Below are positions 35,011 to 47,010 of a DNA stretch of 64,000 nt, piece by piece. Under the pieces are notes generated by a model, which worked only from the letters and a program-made list of their open reading frames with translations, ran no database searches and was not told the DNA's origin. The position numbers and the translations under genes were made by a program. Every line of letters starts with the position of its first letter. The stretch's first letter is position 1. This DNA comes from Hydrangea macrophylla (Eukaryota > Streptophyta > Magnoliopsida > Cornales > Hydrangeaceae), in contig CM066983.1 of NCBI GenBank assembly GCA_033977485.1, positions 104,717,080 through 104,781,079 on the forward strand, in the 5' to 3' direction.

Positions 35011-35579
35011 TCTATTATATATATATAAAAGACAAGGCCAAAAGCCTTCTCTAAGCTATGCCAAGTGGCATCCCTTTCCTTCCTCCAAATTTCCTATGTG
35101 GCTTTTTTTTTTTTCCTTTTTTTTCCTTTGTTGGGTGATTTATATACTAAATGACTTTAATAAAACTTTTAATTTGCAACTTTTGATATCCCCAAAATAT
35201 CTATTAATAGTGCATGTGGTGTAGTGTGGGAAATCTATTATATTATCTATCTATCTATTAAAAATACTTAAAAGCCAAGAGGAAAAGCCTTCATCTAGGT
35301 TATCCACTTGGCTATTCTCTCCTTCCTCCTTTTAGTCTCTCTCATTCCATGTGGCATTTCTTATGTTTTTCTTTTGTCCACATGGCATTTCATTTTTTTT
35401 CCTTTTTTTTTTAATAGACAACCAATAAATTATGCATAGTGTTATATCTCCTTCCGTGAGTTTTATGACCACACCAAGGCATTAGACTGCCTTCAAAAAG
35501 ACCCTTCCCCTTCCCTCTCAGTTATCAAAATACACACACACTCTCTCTCTACCTACTCTAAGCCTTAAATTAATAGTTA

Positions 35580-35642
<63 letters not shown>

Positions 35643-36384
35643 ACTACTACAGCCTTATATGTACATCAATACAAACAATGTAACTGGTTTTATCCGTGGG
35701 CTCGAGGCGCACGATCTTCGATATAGTAAATAGTAACTTAAATTACATTCATTCACATTACAAGTATTCGTACACATATATAGAGAGAGAGCTACCTACA
35801 TGTATGCTTACATAGGACTATAGGAGTAATAGTAATAATTTTTCCTCTCTGTACATCCTATGCATTTTGGGAACTCAGTCATTGTTTATTAGTGTGGACT
35901 ACAAAAAGCCAGCCTATGATTCCCCCTCTTTTCTCTATCACCACTCTTATCTTTTTCTCCATCAACAATATTTTTGTTCAATTTATGAAATAATGGCTTT
36001 TGTTTTGGGTCAAACGAAAAAGAAGAAGGTGAGACAGTCTTCTCCTTTCCAACCCAACCCAACCCCCATCTCATGATTTCAGGTACGTACCCTTTGGGTT
36101 TTTGATATTTCTTGCTTTCTATGTAACTTTAAACAAAAAATTCTTAATGTTTAATGTACCATTTACCAATTTTCTTATACTCTCTCTTCTTTTTTTATTT
36201 TTGCTGTGTACAGGTTCAGTTGAAATGAAAGACAACTCATGTGATTTTGAAATTACTTTTACAATTTTTGAGTTTGGCTCCTTCAGATGCCTGTCCAGAC
36301 ATAGTCTTATTGATTATCCAATAAATTACATGACTTCTCTAAATGTTAGTTAACAACCCGTGCATAGCACGGGTTATCGACTAG
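35011..36384 (+). mobile_element. Helitron-like non-autonomous element 1
   Basis: Starts A|TCTATTATATATATA and ends with an inverted repeat ACCCGTGC/GCACGGGT (about 36356-36374) ten bases before CTAG (36381-36384), followed by T. Start TC, 3' hairpin, CTRR end and A/T flanks are the Helitron signature. A second start-like TCTATTAAAA near 35264 suggests a composite. No helicase or Rep coding seen; a short exon-like ORF near 35993-36030 is unrecognised. Confidence 0.65.
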
Positions 36385-36697
36385 TATATATAAAAAGCAA
36401 AGCCAAAATTCTTCTCTAAGCTATGCCAAGTGGCACCCCTTTCCTTTCTCCAAATTTCTTATGTGGTACTCTCATATTCCTATGTGGCACCCTTTTCGTT
36501 AACCCCAATTCTAGAAACCCAGTTTTGTCTCTTCAGTTGCTCATCCAACACCAGTTCTGTCTCTTCAACTCCTCATCCAACGTATCTATACTAATCTATT
36601 ATCCATATATAAAAATCAAACCCATTGAAACTGCAGCAACAAACGCCTCTTCCTCTCTCCCTTATCTTTCTACAATTTAAGCAGCAAACTCAAGCCC

Positions 36698-36762
<65 letters not shown>

Positions 36763-38104
36763 ATTCGAAAATAAAAAATTCAAACTCAGAAGGTAAATGG
36801 TATTTCTCCCTCTCTCATCGTCAATTTGGGATTGTTTTTATCAATTTTGGTCCTGTGTGTGGATATTCATATATGTTCACACATATACATACATGTATAT
36901 GTATGTAATTTTTTATCTATGCAGGATGTTCCTAGCCAACCAACTGTGGACTACCCAATCTTCAAGCTTGTGATTGTCGGCGCTGGTGGCACTGGTATAT
37001 CTTTTTTCAATTTTATGTTTTTATTTGTTTTGAAACATTAAAGTATATCGTCGATTTGATCCGGGTTTATGCATTTTGTGAATTGGATCTGTTTATCGAT
37101 TTACAAAGTTTGATCTCTGTTTTTTTATGCGTTTGGATGCTAATCTATATGATGATTCGGTATAGTACCTTCAATTTGTGCAATGACATCTCACTCGAGA
37201 GTTTGAGAAATACGAGCTCGCGTAAGCTTTCTGATCTATGGATACAATGACATATACATATACATTATATGCCCACTCATATAGACATAGGCATTGGAAC
37301 CTAAATTGAATGGATAACCTACAGGGGTGGACACAAGGCAGTTCATTTTGGATAAAGGGTTGTCCAAAAAGCAAGCCTTATCCTAGATTTTCTTTTAACA
37401 TTGTCCCATATTAACTTCTTGTATCACCTCTTTTGAGTTTCTTCAATGGCCAGGGATTTATGAAGTGGAGATGAGATGCGAGAAGAGGTAAGAGAGATGA
37501 AAGAAAGACATCTGTAGAGAGGTGAGAAGGCAACAACATTAATATTTTGAAGTGGAGTATCAAATTTTGAGAAAAAACAAGTAGTGCAACTCATGTTTTA
37601 TCGAGGTAATTGGGTAAATGGTTTGTTTTTTTGGAACTATTGGGTGATGTTTGTCGGCAACTTTTTGGTTGTAGTTTTGTGTTTTAGGTGTAGTTTTGTT
37701 GACTTTTGAGGTCTTTGTGATGGGTTTTTTTGCTTTTAATAAAAATATGTATATACATACATACATATTCATGTAAATGTATGCATTGAAAGAATAATGC
37801 ACATACTATATTACTGGTGGTGGTAATTGCCTAATTAGTTGGCCTCTTCCTTATTGTTCGACTGTTTGCATAAAACTGTTGTTTGCTTTGACCTAAATCT
37901 AAATTTCAATCCCAAATTTGTTTTTGAAATACTTTACCAGTTGTACTGTAATACCATGGTATCAAGTATTTGGTAATTAAATATTATATTGAGTTTCTTA
38001 ATCTCATGTCCACGTAAGAAAATAGGAGCTTAATTCTCATACCATGTCTATTTTTTAGAATCATTTTTGACAAATTCCCGTGCAATGCACTGGTTATCGA
38101 CTAG
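36385..38104 (+). mobile_element. Helitron-like non-autonomous element 2, carrying a Ran exon
   Basis: Directly follows element 1. Its start shares CTAAGCTATGCCAAGTGGCA with 35053-35072. It ends with hairpin CCCGTGC/GCACTGG (about 38078-38094), then CTAG at 38101-38104. The 5' TC is not evident, so the left border is approximate. Contains the Ran gene fragment. Confidence 0.6.
36925..36994 (+). pseudogene. Captured exon of the Ran GTPase gene
   Basis: A 70-nt exon reads DVPSQPTVDYPIFKLVIVG then AGGTG. Ran is the nuclear-transport GTPase; its N terminus has TVDYP-FKLVIVGDGGTGK, the P-loop that binds GTP phosphates. The exon is bounded by a good acceptor (TTTTTTATCTATGCAG) and donor (GTATAT) and ends in phase 1 within the P-loop Gly codon. 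The P-loop Asp is Ala here. Sequence on both sides (about 36770-37300) may be the captured leader and intron. The rest of Ran is absent, so it is a fragment carried by a Helitron-like element. Confidence 0.75.
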
Positions 38105-38311
38105 TTTAAAACTAAAAGCGGAGGTCTTACTCAAGAATCAACATAGTGATGACACGTGTCACAAGTACATAGTTCAGGTGAGAGGGCTTGAATCTTTCCA
38201 TATACCAATTTCAAAGATAACATCGAGACCACGTTGGGGATTCTGAATTGAGGGACGTTTCGAACAAATCCTCACATGAGGAATTGCAATCGTCTTAGAC
38301 TTTTGGTTTCT

Positions 38312-38378
<67 letters not shown>

Positions 38379-39309
38379 ATCTTCTTTATTACTTTTCATG
38401 CTACTTTATGAAATAGCAACTCAAAAGACAGATTCATGATTGGAGATAATAATTCTTTGGAGCAAGTTTAAGAACACAAAATTTAACATTTCTTCTTATA
38501 TTTGGAGTTATACAAGTTTCTCTATTAGGAAAATGTAACATGAAATAATACCATTTTCCTAAGCTAATGAAAACACACCATAGGATGTCCACACACAAAC
38601 ACACACACACACACACACATTTTTTTTTTTTACTTTCCCCCTTAAACAAAGTTACTGATCTCAAATCTTAAAATATTGTTCAGAATATGGCTTTTAATTA
38701 ATTCTGTTATTTTCAATGCTTTTGTGCAAGTTGGTGAGAGTTTCCATTAGTGTTGATTTGATCAGTTTTAGGCTTTATCTGGTTCATAGATTTAGGTAGG
38801 GCAAATATATAAAAGACAACACAGAGAGAAATTTCATTTTATTTGGTTAACAAAGACTGGTGGGGAAAATAAGAATTACAAGAAAGGATTATGAAAAAAA
38901 ATTGTGGTTTGTAGATTTCCAGAAGGAAACAAAAGTGAAAGGAAAACAAAAACAAAAACTAAGCATGAAACTTTAAAGATAACTTAAGGCTTTTTTTTTT
39001 TATTAACAGATATATATTTTTAGATTTTTAGTTTCTATCCCCGGCGATTAGCTCAATGTAGAGTTTATATTGGCAACTACTATTAACCGCATGTTGGGAC
39101 GAAGATATACAATTGATTGTTAGAAAACAGAGCATCCCAAAGGCTTTAACTTGCTCTAATTATGTACTAGTTTCTACTATAATGCTATTTGGATTTGCCA
39201 GGAGGAAATTTTAACAAACTCATCAATCCCAAAACACTTTTTGACCAAACCTACAACTTTTTAATTTATTTTCCAAGTTTAACACTTTCTTTGTCTATTT
39301 TTGTCACAC
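38105..39309. other. Non-coding stretch
   Basis: CT microsatellite at 38317-38378 and a CA tract at about 38593-38619; otherwise AT-rich with no recognisable gene. Confidence 0.6.
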
Positions 39310-39581
39310 TTAGGCTTAGTTTGGTCCCCACATGACATTTTAAAATAAGCCTTTGAAATTTATTACTAAGTTGTTTGATAATTTTATATAAGTGACACAC
39401 TACTCTTCAAAAAGACATCATAAAACCAAAAAGTAACTTTGAGCTTTTAAAAGTTCTCCAAAAAAAACTCTAAATTCAATTTTTACAAAGTTTATAAACT
39501 AATCACTAAATAAATTAATATAAAATTATACTTAAAAAAAAATAAATAAACACCAAAATAAAAATCAAACTATGCCTTAAT
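39310..39581. mobile_element. MITE-like element
   Basis: Imperfect inverted termini: TTAGGCTTAGTTTGGT at the left and the complement of ATCAAACTATGCCTTAAT at the right, around 272 bp of AT-rich, non-coding DNA. TSD unclear. Confidence 0.45.
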
Positions 39582-39584
39582 AGT

Positions 39585-39622
39585 ATTTCACGTTTTCGCG
39601 CAACGCACGGTTTGTATGCTAG
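39585..39622 (+). other. Decayed Helitron 3' end
   Basis: A CGCGCAACGCACGG hairpin remnant precedes CTAG (39619-39622), then TATATATAAA, the same junction as at 36381 and 9788. A further Helitron-like start follows with CT repeats at 39862-39900 and no recognisable gene to 40524. Confidence 0.4.
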
Positions 39623-39860
39623 TATATATAAAACACAGAGTCAAAAATCTTTCCACAACTTTCAACATGGCTTACCCTGTATTTTTCTTTCTTTTCTTTC
39701 ACCTGGATGCTACGTGGAATGTTGTTTTCCAAAGGAAGCAAACGGTACTCTCTTCCTCTTCCTGTTCCCATCCTCCTCTTCTCTTCTCTCACGAGTCCCA
39801 TCCCCCTCTTCGACTCTCTCCCAAACAAATCAGACCCTCATCTACCTCATTGTCTATAAC

Positions 39861-39905
<45 letters not shown>

Positions 39906-40286
39906 TCTAGCAAAAAAAAAAATTTCTCTCTCTAAAACTCCTCTGATCTCCACTGCTCACCGTTGAATCCACAGCCGCCGCTGCCACTGCTCTCTGCATA
40001 CCTCTCGGTCGGTCTCCCCTCCCTCTCCCTCTGTTGTATGTGTGCATTAGTGTGAGTATGATTGTACTATCCTGTCTCTCAGGTTCGTCTTCTCTTCAAA
40101 AACTTTTATTTATTTATTTATTTATGATTTAACAGCTTCTGATCTTCAATTTCAATTTGTCACAGGCTAAAGCCCTACCTAGGCTTCAATTATCATAGAC
40201 ACTCCGATGCAATAAAGTGGGGCTGCGGACTCCAGATTCAAGTTATTTCTCTTTCTTCCCTTTTAGTTGTTTACAGTAATTTAATA

Positions 40287-40336
40287 TATATATATATATG
40301 TGTGTGTGTGTGCGTCGCGCGCGCGCGCGTCCGCGC
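40287..40336. repeat. (TA)n(TG)n(CG)n compound microsatellite
   Basis: TA repeats pass into TG repeats and then CG repeats, all alternating purine-pyrimidine. Confidence 0.9.
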
Positions 40337-40537
40337 AATACCTATTGTCTGCTTATCTTGATTGTAAAACACCTCATTCTCTCCCACCCCAAATGTGGAG
40401 TCTGTAAAATATGTTTTTTTGAAAGATAAAATTGGGAGTTTGGCTCCTCCATGTGGTACTTAGGTTTTGGGTTTTTAATCCTTTACACTTCCGAAAGTGA
40501 AGTTGAAACATTGTTATGGGGTTTAAATCTTTGACTA

Positions 40538-40752
40538 GTGATTCCAAGATAGCCATCTCTTGGGTTAAAAATCTGGATTCGGTGCCTTGGAGCCTAAACT
40601 CCACGACAAATTCACTTCGTAATGCGCTGATTAAACTTGAAACCATTTGCACCCCTGTTTTTGTACATGTTCGGAGAAGTGCAAACGGCTTTGCTGACTC
40701 GCTAGCCAAGTCCGGAGTCCACAGATCACATACTTGGGCAGCTTGGACTTAA
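40538..40752 (+). pseudogene. LINE ORF2 fragment (RNase H C-terminal part)
   Basis: Codes about 71 residues from DSKIAISWVKN through VFVHVRRSANGFADSLAKSG to TAA at 40750-40752. The DSK, VPW and R-x-AN-x-x-AD-x-LAK motifs are those of the RNase H domain at the C terminus of plant L1-type LINE ORF2. The Met 22 bases upstream lies in flanking DNA and is not the native start. Endonuclease and reverse transcriptase are absent. Confidence 0.8.
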
Positions 40753-41115
40753 CACACAGTTCGTGGACCTCGGAAAGGGGCTCTCTTCTTGATTCTTTTC
40801 TGCAGGAACTTAATCAACATCAGATCCTCTTCCCAATTCATCTTTGTTTTTTTTCTTTGTGGGATATAACTGTGCATAGATTCCAATCAACACTTCCACC
40901 TTTTTTGAGTTTTTGGTTGGTTTTGTGTTGTTTTTTGCTGCTTTGTTGGGGGTGTGCATCTTGCTGTTGGGCTAGTTATCTATGTCCTTTGTAAGGCTTA
41001 ACTGTATAGTGGTGGGGATGATACTGATGCAATTGTTCTTTTGCTTCTAAGCTGTTATCCCGATGCTTTTGGCATCCTTTAATCAACATTTCTCTTGTTC
41101 AAAAAAAAAAAAAAA
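40538..41115 (+). mobile_element. 5'-truncated LINE with poly(A) and TSD
   Basis: Flanked by AAATCTTTGACTA at 40525-40537 and 41116-41128. The right side ends in a poly(A) run (from about 41101). The body begins abruptly inside the RNase H domain of ORF2, as expected for incomplete target-primed reverse transcription. Confidence 0.9.
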
Positions 41116-41424
41116 AAATCTTTGACTATGGGCCTATGGAAAATACTGAAAAGTCATTGTGCATCAAACAGATCATCTTTCCCAATTCTATCAATATATT
41201 CACACGTATACAGAGAGGTTGCAATTTCTAGCAAGTGCCTCACCAAAAAAAAAGGCCACTGATTTTTGTTCCTTAATGGGTTAATCCCTATAGTGGGCAG
41301 GTGGTATTTGGTGAGATGTGTAAGACACATATGGGAGTTGGGTGTAGGTGAATGTTCCAAAAGAAACCTTATTTCATTCTTTCAAGTAATCAGGTTTGTT
41401 TTCCCTACAGTTGTTTCACTGTGT

Positions 41425-41905
41425 CACTACAAGGAAAAAGGTTTTTTATGTCACTTAAAAAGTGACATAAATAGGTATTTATGTCACTTTTTTTTTCAGT
41501 AAAAAGTGACATAAATGGAGGCGACATAAATGTTTTAAAAGTGACATAAATATTTTCGAAAAAGTGACATAAATGTTTCATAAAACCAACACATTTGTTA
41601 ATAAAAAGTGACATAAATACTTAAAAGTGACATAAATACCATTTTATTTATGTCACTTTTAGCCTAAAGTGACATAAAAGTAAAAAAGTGACATAAATAC
41701 CAAATAAAATTATTACATCAAAGTCTTAAAAGTGACATAAAAACTTAAAAGTGACATAAATACTATTTTATTTATGTCACTTTTAACCTAAAGTGACATA
41801 AAAGTAAAAAAGTGACATAAATACCAAACAATCAAAGTCTTAAAAGTGACATAAATACTGTAAAAGTGACATAAATACTTAAAAAAGTGACATAAATACC
41901 ACCCT
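41425..41905. repeat. Left subterminal repeats of the CACTA element
   Basis: More than 15 copies of AAAGTGACATAAA in both orientations. In En/Spm elements such repeats are transposase-binding sites. Confidence 0.9.
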
Positions 41906-42360
41906 GATAAAACAATATATATCACCCTGTATATATATATATATATACAATACCACCCCTGTACAAAATTAAATCCAACTCAATTAATGATCTATTGCAA
42001 CTACTAAATTTCATCGATTCATCTAAATACCAACCAATTAATATATTGGAATGAATAAAAAAAATATACAATCGATCTGAGTCAAAAGTGCTAAACTAAT
42101 AACATATACATATTACATAATATTCATCAAAAAGTACTAAGAAAACTATGAAACCAACAACAAAAAATTAGCCCAGTAAAAAAAGTGATTCACTTGTTAG
42201 TTTTCCATCAAATTGTGAAACTTTAATTTGTACCTGCAAAAAGAAAAAGATTTCATTAATTAGTAGTATATATGAAATAATAAAAGAGAAAAACTATGTT
42301 TGGGGGTTTTGAGAGACCAAAATGTGTTCGGGGATTCGGAATGATGTAATACACATTTTT

Positions 42361-43004
42361 TCGCATTATTTGTCAACCGTGAATATATCCGTTATGCATT
42401 CCGTTAGTTCCCGCAAGTTTATTTAGGCATGTTTGAGGTACGTGTAAGGTTTCGTGGCATTTGATTAAGCGGTTTACCGATTCACTACTCAAAACCTTAA
42501 AAACTAGGCATTTTCAAGCCTAAGTGATGAAAGAGTCGCTTTTTTCGCATTTTTTGTGAACCGTGAATCCGTTATCCATTCTGTTAGTTCCCGCAAGTTT
42601 ATTTAGGCATGTTTAAGGTGCGTGTAAGGTTTCGTGGTGTTTGGTTAAGCGGTTTACCGATTCACTACTCAAAACCTCAAAAACTAGGCGTTTTCAAGCC
42701 TAAGTGATGAAAGAGTCGCTTTTCTCGCATTTTTTGTGAACCGTGAATCCGTTATGTATTCTGTTAGTTCCCACAAGTTTATTTAGGCATGTTTGAGGTG
42801 CGAGTAAGGTTTCGTGGTATTCGGATACACGCTTTACCATTTCACTACTCAAAACCTCAAAAACTAAGTTTTTTCAAGTCTATGTGATGAAAAAGTTATT
42901 TTTTTCGCATTATTTGTGAACCGTGATTCCGTTATGCATTCGGTTAGTTCCCACAAGTTTCTTTAGGCATGTTTGAGGTGTGAGTAAGGTTTCGTGGCAT
43001 TAGG
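42361..43004. repeat. 180-bp tandem array inside the CACTA element
   Basis: Units start with TCGCAT at 42361, 42545, 42725 and 42905 (periods 184, 180, 180). They share GTTAGTTCCCRCAAGTTT, TTTAGGCATGTTT and AAGGTTTCGTGG. The fourth is partial and joins the LRR fragment. Confidence 0.92.
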
Positions 43005-43279
43005 AAAATAGAGGAAGGAATGACATCATGGAGATTACAAACACCTAATCTCAATTATGTTAAAAGAGGGAGCTTAGTAATGGCTTCAACCCAATTGCTT
43101 ACTATGCTAAGATCAACCACACTCAGATCAAGGTGTTTCATTAAGGAAAGATTAGAGAGCCACTCCAAGATTTTCACATTCAAACCAAAATTATAGCTGA
43201 GATCAAGAAAATGCAAGTTGGTAAGGTTCCTCACCATCTCATCCAATTCTGCAATTTTTCTCTTTAAATTGCTCCTCAT
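43005..43279 (-). pseudogene. Fragment of a leucine-rich-repeat receptor-like protein gene
   Basis: On the minus strand, RNLTNLHFLDLSYNFGLN, LEWLSNLSLMKHLDLS and NWVEAITKLPLLT are consecutive leucine-rich repeats of the plant receptor-like protein class (surface receptors in defence and development). After a stop, another frame reads CNLHDVIPSSIF, the next expected repeat, so the fragment is frameshifted. It has no signal peptide, transmembrane part or start. It sits inside the CACTA element next to the 180-bp array and was presumably captured. Confidence 0.7.
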
Positions 43280-44352
43280 TCAACATAAAAAGGTAGCCAC
43301 AAAGTTGAAAAGGAACTTCTCGATGAAAGAATCTAGAACATCGAGTATCAGATATGCACGCTGAAAGATAAGAATTGTGTTAAATTTCCTTACTTTCAAC
43401 ATTTCGTTTCGTGCTATTAGCAACTGATCCCGTTCTTGTAGTTGTTCAACTGTCATCTGGAAAGCAAGTATATCCACCTCTCTTCTATTTACATCAGACA
43501 TGCATCTACAGAATGAGAAATTCGCGAAGATCACTAGACCATAAAGATATCAATAATATATAGCGAATATAGGTCATTTGCTTATAAATTTACTCATCCA
43601 TATCATGCTTCATACGTCTAGTGTCCAAGACAACTTTCACAAATTTATCAAGTGCACATACAACTTTAAGTGTAGGACCTGCCAGCAAGATGTTTACTGC
43701 TAACTTGCTCCAGTTGATGGATTAGTTTCCTTCACCAGAGAAAGAGTGAGCAGTATAACAATCTAGCTTTATCTATAATGTAGGAGATGCAGGTAGCACT
43801 TCATCGTTAGGTACTCCAAAAACCTGGGGTTGTACACTTGTACAACTTCACAATAAAAACAATAACAAGCCATATCTCGACTCATTGAACCATTCAGTTC
43901 GGTTCTTTGATAAGCTTTAAAACAAAATTTAGCAGGTTACAATTCCTCTCTATCTTTTTCTAATGTGCATCCTAAACTGTTTAATCAGACTAGAAGAATA
44001 TCCACCTTACATCCAGTTCTGGTTTTGAAGGAATAAGTGTGCAATTACATGCAAGAAACAGAGTGGAAAAATTGATACAAAAAAAAAAGGTGGAAAAGGG
44101 TATGACTTACCTCTCCCTTTCCTCAATTAAATAGTTTATCTCCCTCCTTTGATTGATAATTTCTTGCTCCTATTTAAAAAAATATATATTTATATATTCC
44201 ATGAGGCCTAAAGTTAAGCCAGTGATAGATAAACAATTTTTTCGATATACCATTGAGATGGACTCTTGTGTCTTTTGCTGAGCCGCCTCTACTAAATTTT
44301 GAAGCTGATACTGGTCTATCAAGTTCTGTTTAAAACCACAAGCAAAATGCAC
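43280..44352 (-). other. Exon-like coiled-coil segments, unrecognised
   Basis: Minus-strand pieces at about 44330-44250 (QYQLQNLVEAAQQKTQESI), 44165-44110 (INQRREINYLIEERE) and 43505-43395 (VDILAFQMTVEQLQERDQLL) are charged and helix-prone, separated by AT-rich intron-like DNA. They may be exons of one captured coiled-coil gene or of the element's own ORF. I cannot name it. Confidence 0.3.
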
Positions 44353-45211
44353 ACCAATAAGAAAAAAGAAAAAAGAAAAAATGTTCTACAATTTTCACTA
44401 ATTTTTGAAGCTGATCGGAATTCAACGTATTCAAAAGAAAAAAAAAAAAACTCAAAACCATGTGGTGTTTTTTTATAATGTTCTACAATTTTCACTCAAA
44501 TTAATGCAGATCTGTTACTCTACTTAGAGGGGTTCATGTTTAGTCCTCAAATTTGCCATTCCATATTAGGGTTGTGCTAGTACATAGTATAGACCCTTTC
44601 TGCATACACAGACTGTGGTCTCTTTTGTGCTTTTTCCTTTTACTTGTTTACTAATTAAAATTACTAAAAGCGAGACTATAATACTCGATAACAGTGTTTG
44701 AATATTTAAAGAGAATAACCATTCCAATATATAGGTGCGCTTTCAGTAACAAGTACCAACTAACATAAGCACCTAGCTGCTATAACTTTTCAGTAACAAA
44801 AATGTACTCAACATGTGTTTGAAATGAAGTAAGAAGTTAGCAATCATACATTCAGTTAAAAGATTTTCTCACAAACAAAACAGTCTATTAAGTCCAAAAA
44901 CTGAAACACCAGAAAAAGATACTAAAAAAAAATGTTGTAAAACAAGCTTAGAAAGAAGCATAACCGTTGTACACTCGAACAATATCAGGAGAAACCAGTA
45001 ACAAACATGCTTAGAGAGAAGCATAACCTGTTTGAGAATTGGATTGCACACAAAGATGCATGTCCAACCCACAAAAAATCTATTGGACACTAAATTAAGA
45101 GATACTATAATCATTTTTTAAGCCAACCAGCAAGGAAAAAGAAAAAAAGAAATTTTAATGCTATGTTTTGAGAGAGAAGAGGTGTAAATCATTTGTTTTA
45201 TATGATAGAAT

Positions 45212-46620
45212 TCATACTGAAGATTTACAACAGCGAAAGAAGATGATGGGAGGACTGAGCATTAGTTTGTCCCGGAAGGCAATAAAGGAAGAGGAGTGAA
45301 GACCCTTGGTAAAAACATCAGCTAACTGATCATTGGAAGACACAAACTGAATCGCAATGTCTTTGTTTAGTTCCTTATGTAAAGAAGAAAATTCTTCAGA
45401 CATGGCCTCTCTCCATTCTTTATGTTTTACTGCTTCAATATAACAGGTAGGTTCTGAGACAGTGGGGACTGAATGATAGGAATTTGAGAGGGTGAAGAGA
45501 AGGGACTAATGGGAGAGTTGACGGGAGAAGGTTGTGGGGGGTGGGGGGAATTCAACCATGCTTTAAGATTGAAGGGATTTGTAGGGTAGTGAGTTGGTCT
45601 CAGATATGACTGTTCATCAAAGACAACATGTCGAGATACATGGATTTTGGTAGAGACAGGGTCAAAACAAAGGTAGCCCTTATAATCATTTGGATATCCT
45701 AAGAAAATACAGGGCTGAGTCTTTGGTTGGAGTTTATTGGTATTAAATGGGGTTAGATGGGGATAACAAGTAGATCCAAAAATCTTGAGAAGAGTATAGC
45801 CAGGAAGAGAACCAAACAAAAGTTCATAAGGAGATTTGAAATTTGTAACGGAACTTGGCATTCTATTAATAAGGAACACAACTGTGGCAAACACATGATA
45901 CCAGAATTTGGATGGAAGAGAGGCTGTAGATGACAAAGTAATGCTTGTTTCAACAATATGGCGATGTTTACGCACAGCAATGCCATTTTGCTGAGATGTC
46001 TTGGGACATGATCTTTGGTGTTGAATGCCACGAGAACGAAGAAAGGCCTGAAATTCATTCTTTTTATGTTCTCCACCCCCATCTGTGCGTAACACCTTAA
46101 TTCTAGCATTAAATTGATTTTTTACTAAGGCTAGAAATTGTGTAAAAGCATGATATGTCTGAGATTTGTAAGTCAAAGGATAAATCCATGTAAATCTGCT
46201 AAAATCATCAACAAAGGATACATAGATAATTGAAACCACTGAGAGATGGAAAGGGAGTGTTGCCCCACAAATCGATCACTATGTATTATTTGTAATGGAG
46301 CACAACATGAAGTAGTGGAAGTGGAAATGGAAGTCTACACATTTTGCCAATAAGGCAGTGTTCACAAACTGTCTTATTCAGACTATTTGCATGCAAAGGA
46401 ACAGAAATTGTTGTAAGAATTTTTTGAAGGACTGTGGTTGAGGGATGTCCCAACCTGTTATGCCAAACAACATGTGAAATTTGACGACCAAGATGAGCTG
46501 ATGGATTAGACAGGGAGGAAGTGTTGGAAAGAAGAGCTGAAGAGCTGCGACTGAGTTGAATGGGGTACAAGCCATTGCTATTGTGGCCTTGGAACAGAGT
46601 CCTCCCCGTATCATAAATTA
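45212..46620 (-). pseudogene. Ty1/copia pol fragment lacking reverse transcriptase
   Basis: Minus strand, in order: GAG-pre-integrase region with HNRLGHPS and a CEHCLIGK zinc-finger end (46570-46300); integrase core with FVDDFSRFTW, LRTDGGGE and QQNG (46210-45970); integrase C-terminal part to 45427; then WREAMSEEFSSLHKEL, the start of the reverse transcriptase domain. This joins within a few residues to NDQLADVFTKGL, the RNase H end (45212-45345). Most of the reverse transcriptase and RNase H is gone. There are frame changes at about 46240-46290. No LTRs were found, so this is an internal remnant carried inside the CACTA element. Confidence 0.85.
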
Positions 46621-46904
46621 ATCTAACTATGAATATAGGGGACCATAAGCCCTAGGAACAAAGATGATTACACTACTAGCTTGGAGAATGATATCATAAG
46701 GAGATTGTTAATGAGGGTGTGGATCAAAGTATCAAAATGTCTCAATTAACTGTAATGTATGCAAGCAAATCTAAAACACAGAGATATATGGTCGTTGGAA
46801 AGCTATAAGCAAACTATGAATTCATTTTGATTCCTGACCTAAAATGAACCATCAGTGTTATATATATATATATATATATGGTCGTCGTTGGAATTTTTAT
46901 ACCT

Positions 46905-47010
46905 AATGGTCATACCAACTAACCCAATACACCCTTCTATGATTGCCATGGAACCCACCATTTAACCCAACCAACTAACCCAATACACCCTTCTATGATT
47001 GCCACATCAG
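46905..47010. repeat. Tandem duplication of about 60 bp
   Basis: CCAACTAACCCAATACACCC followed by TTCTATGATTGCCA occurs twice, separated by a short AACCCACCATTTAACCC segment. Confidence 0.8.

Noticed and set aside
41425..41905. CRISPR-like array of short repeats
   Set aside because: AAAGTGACATAAA repeats occur in both orientations with no uniform spacers and mark CACTA ends.
43280..43534. CACTA transposase exon
   Set aside because: Only coiled-coil-like character seen; no transposase motif, so left unnamed.
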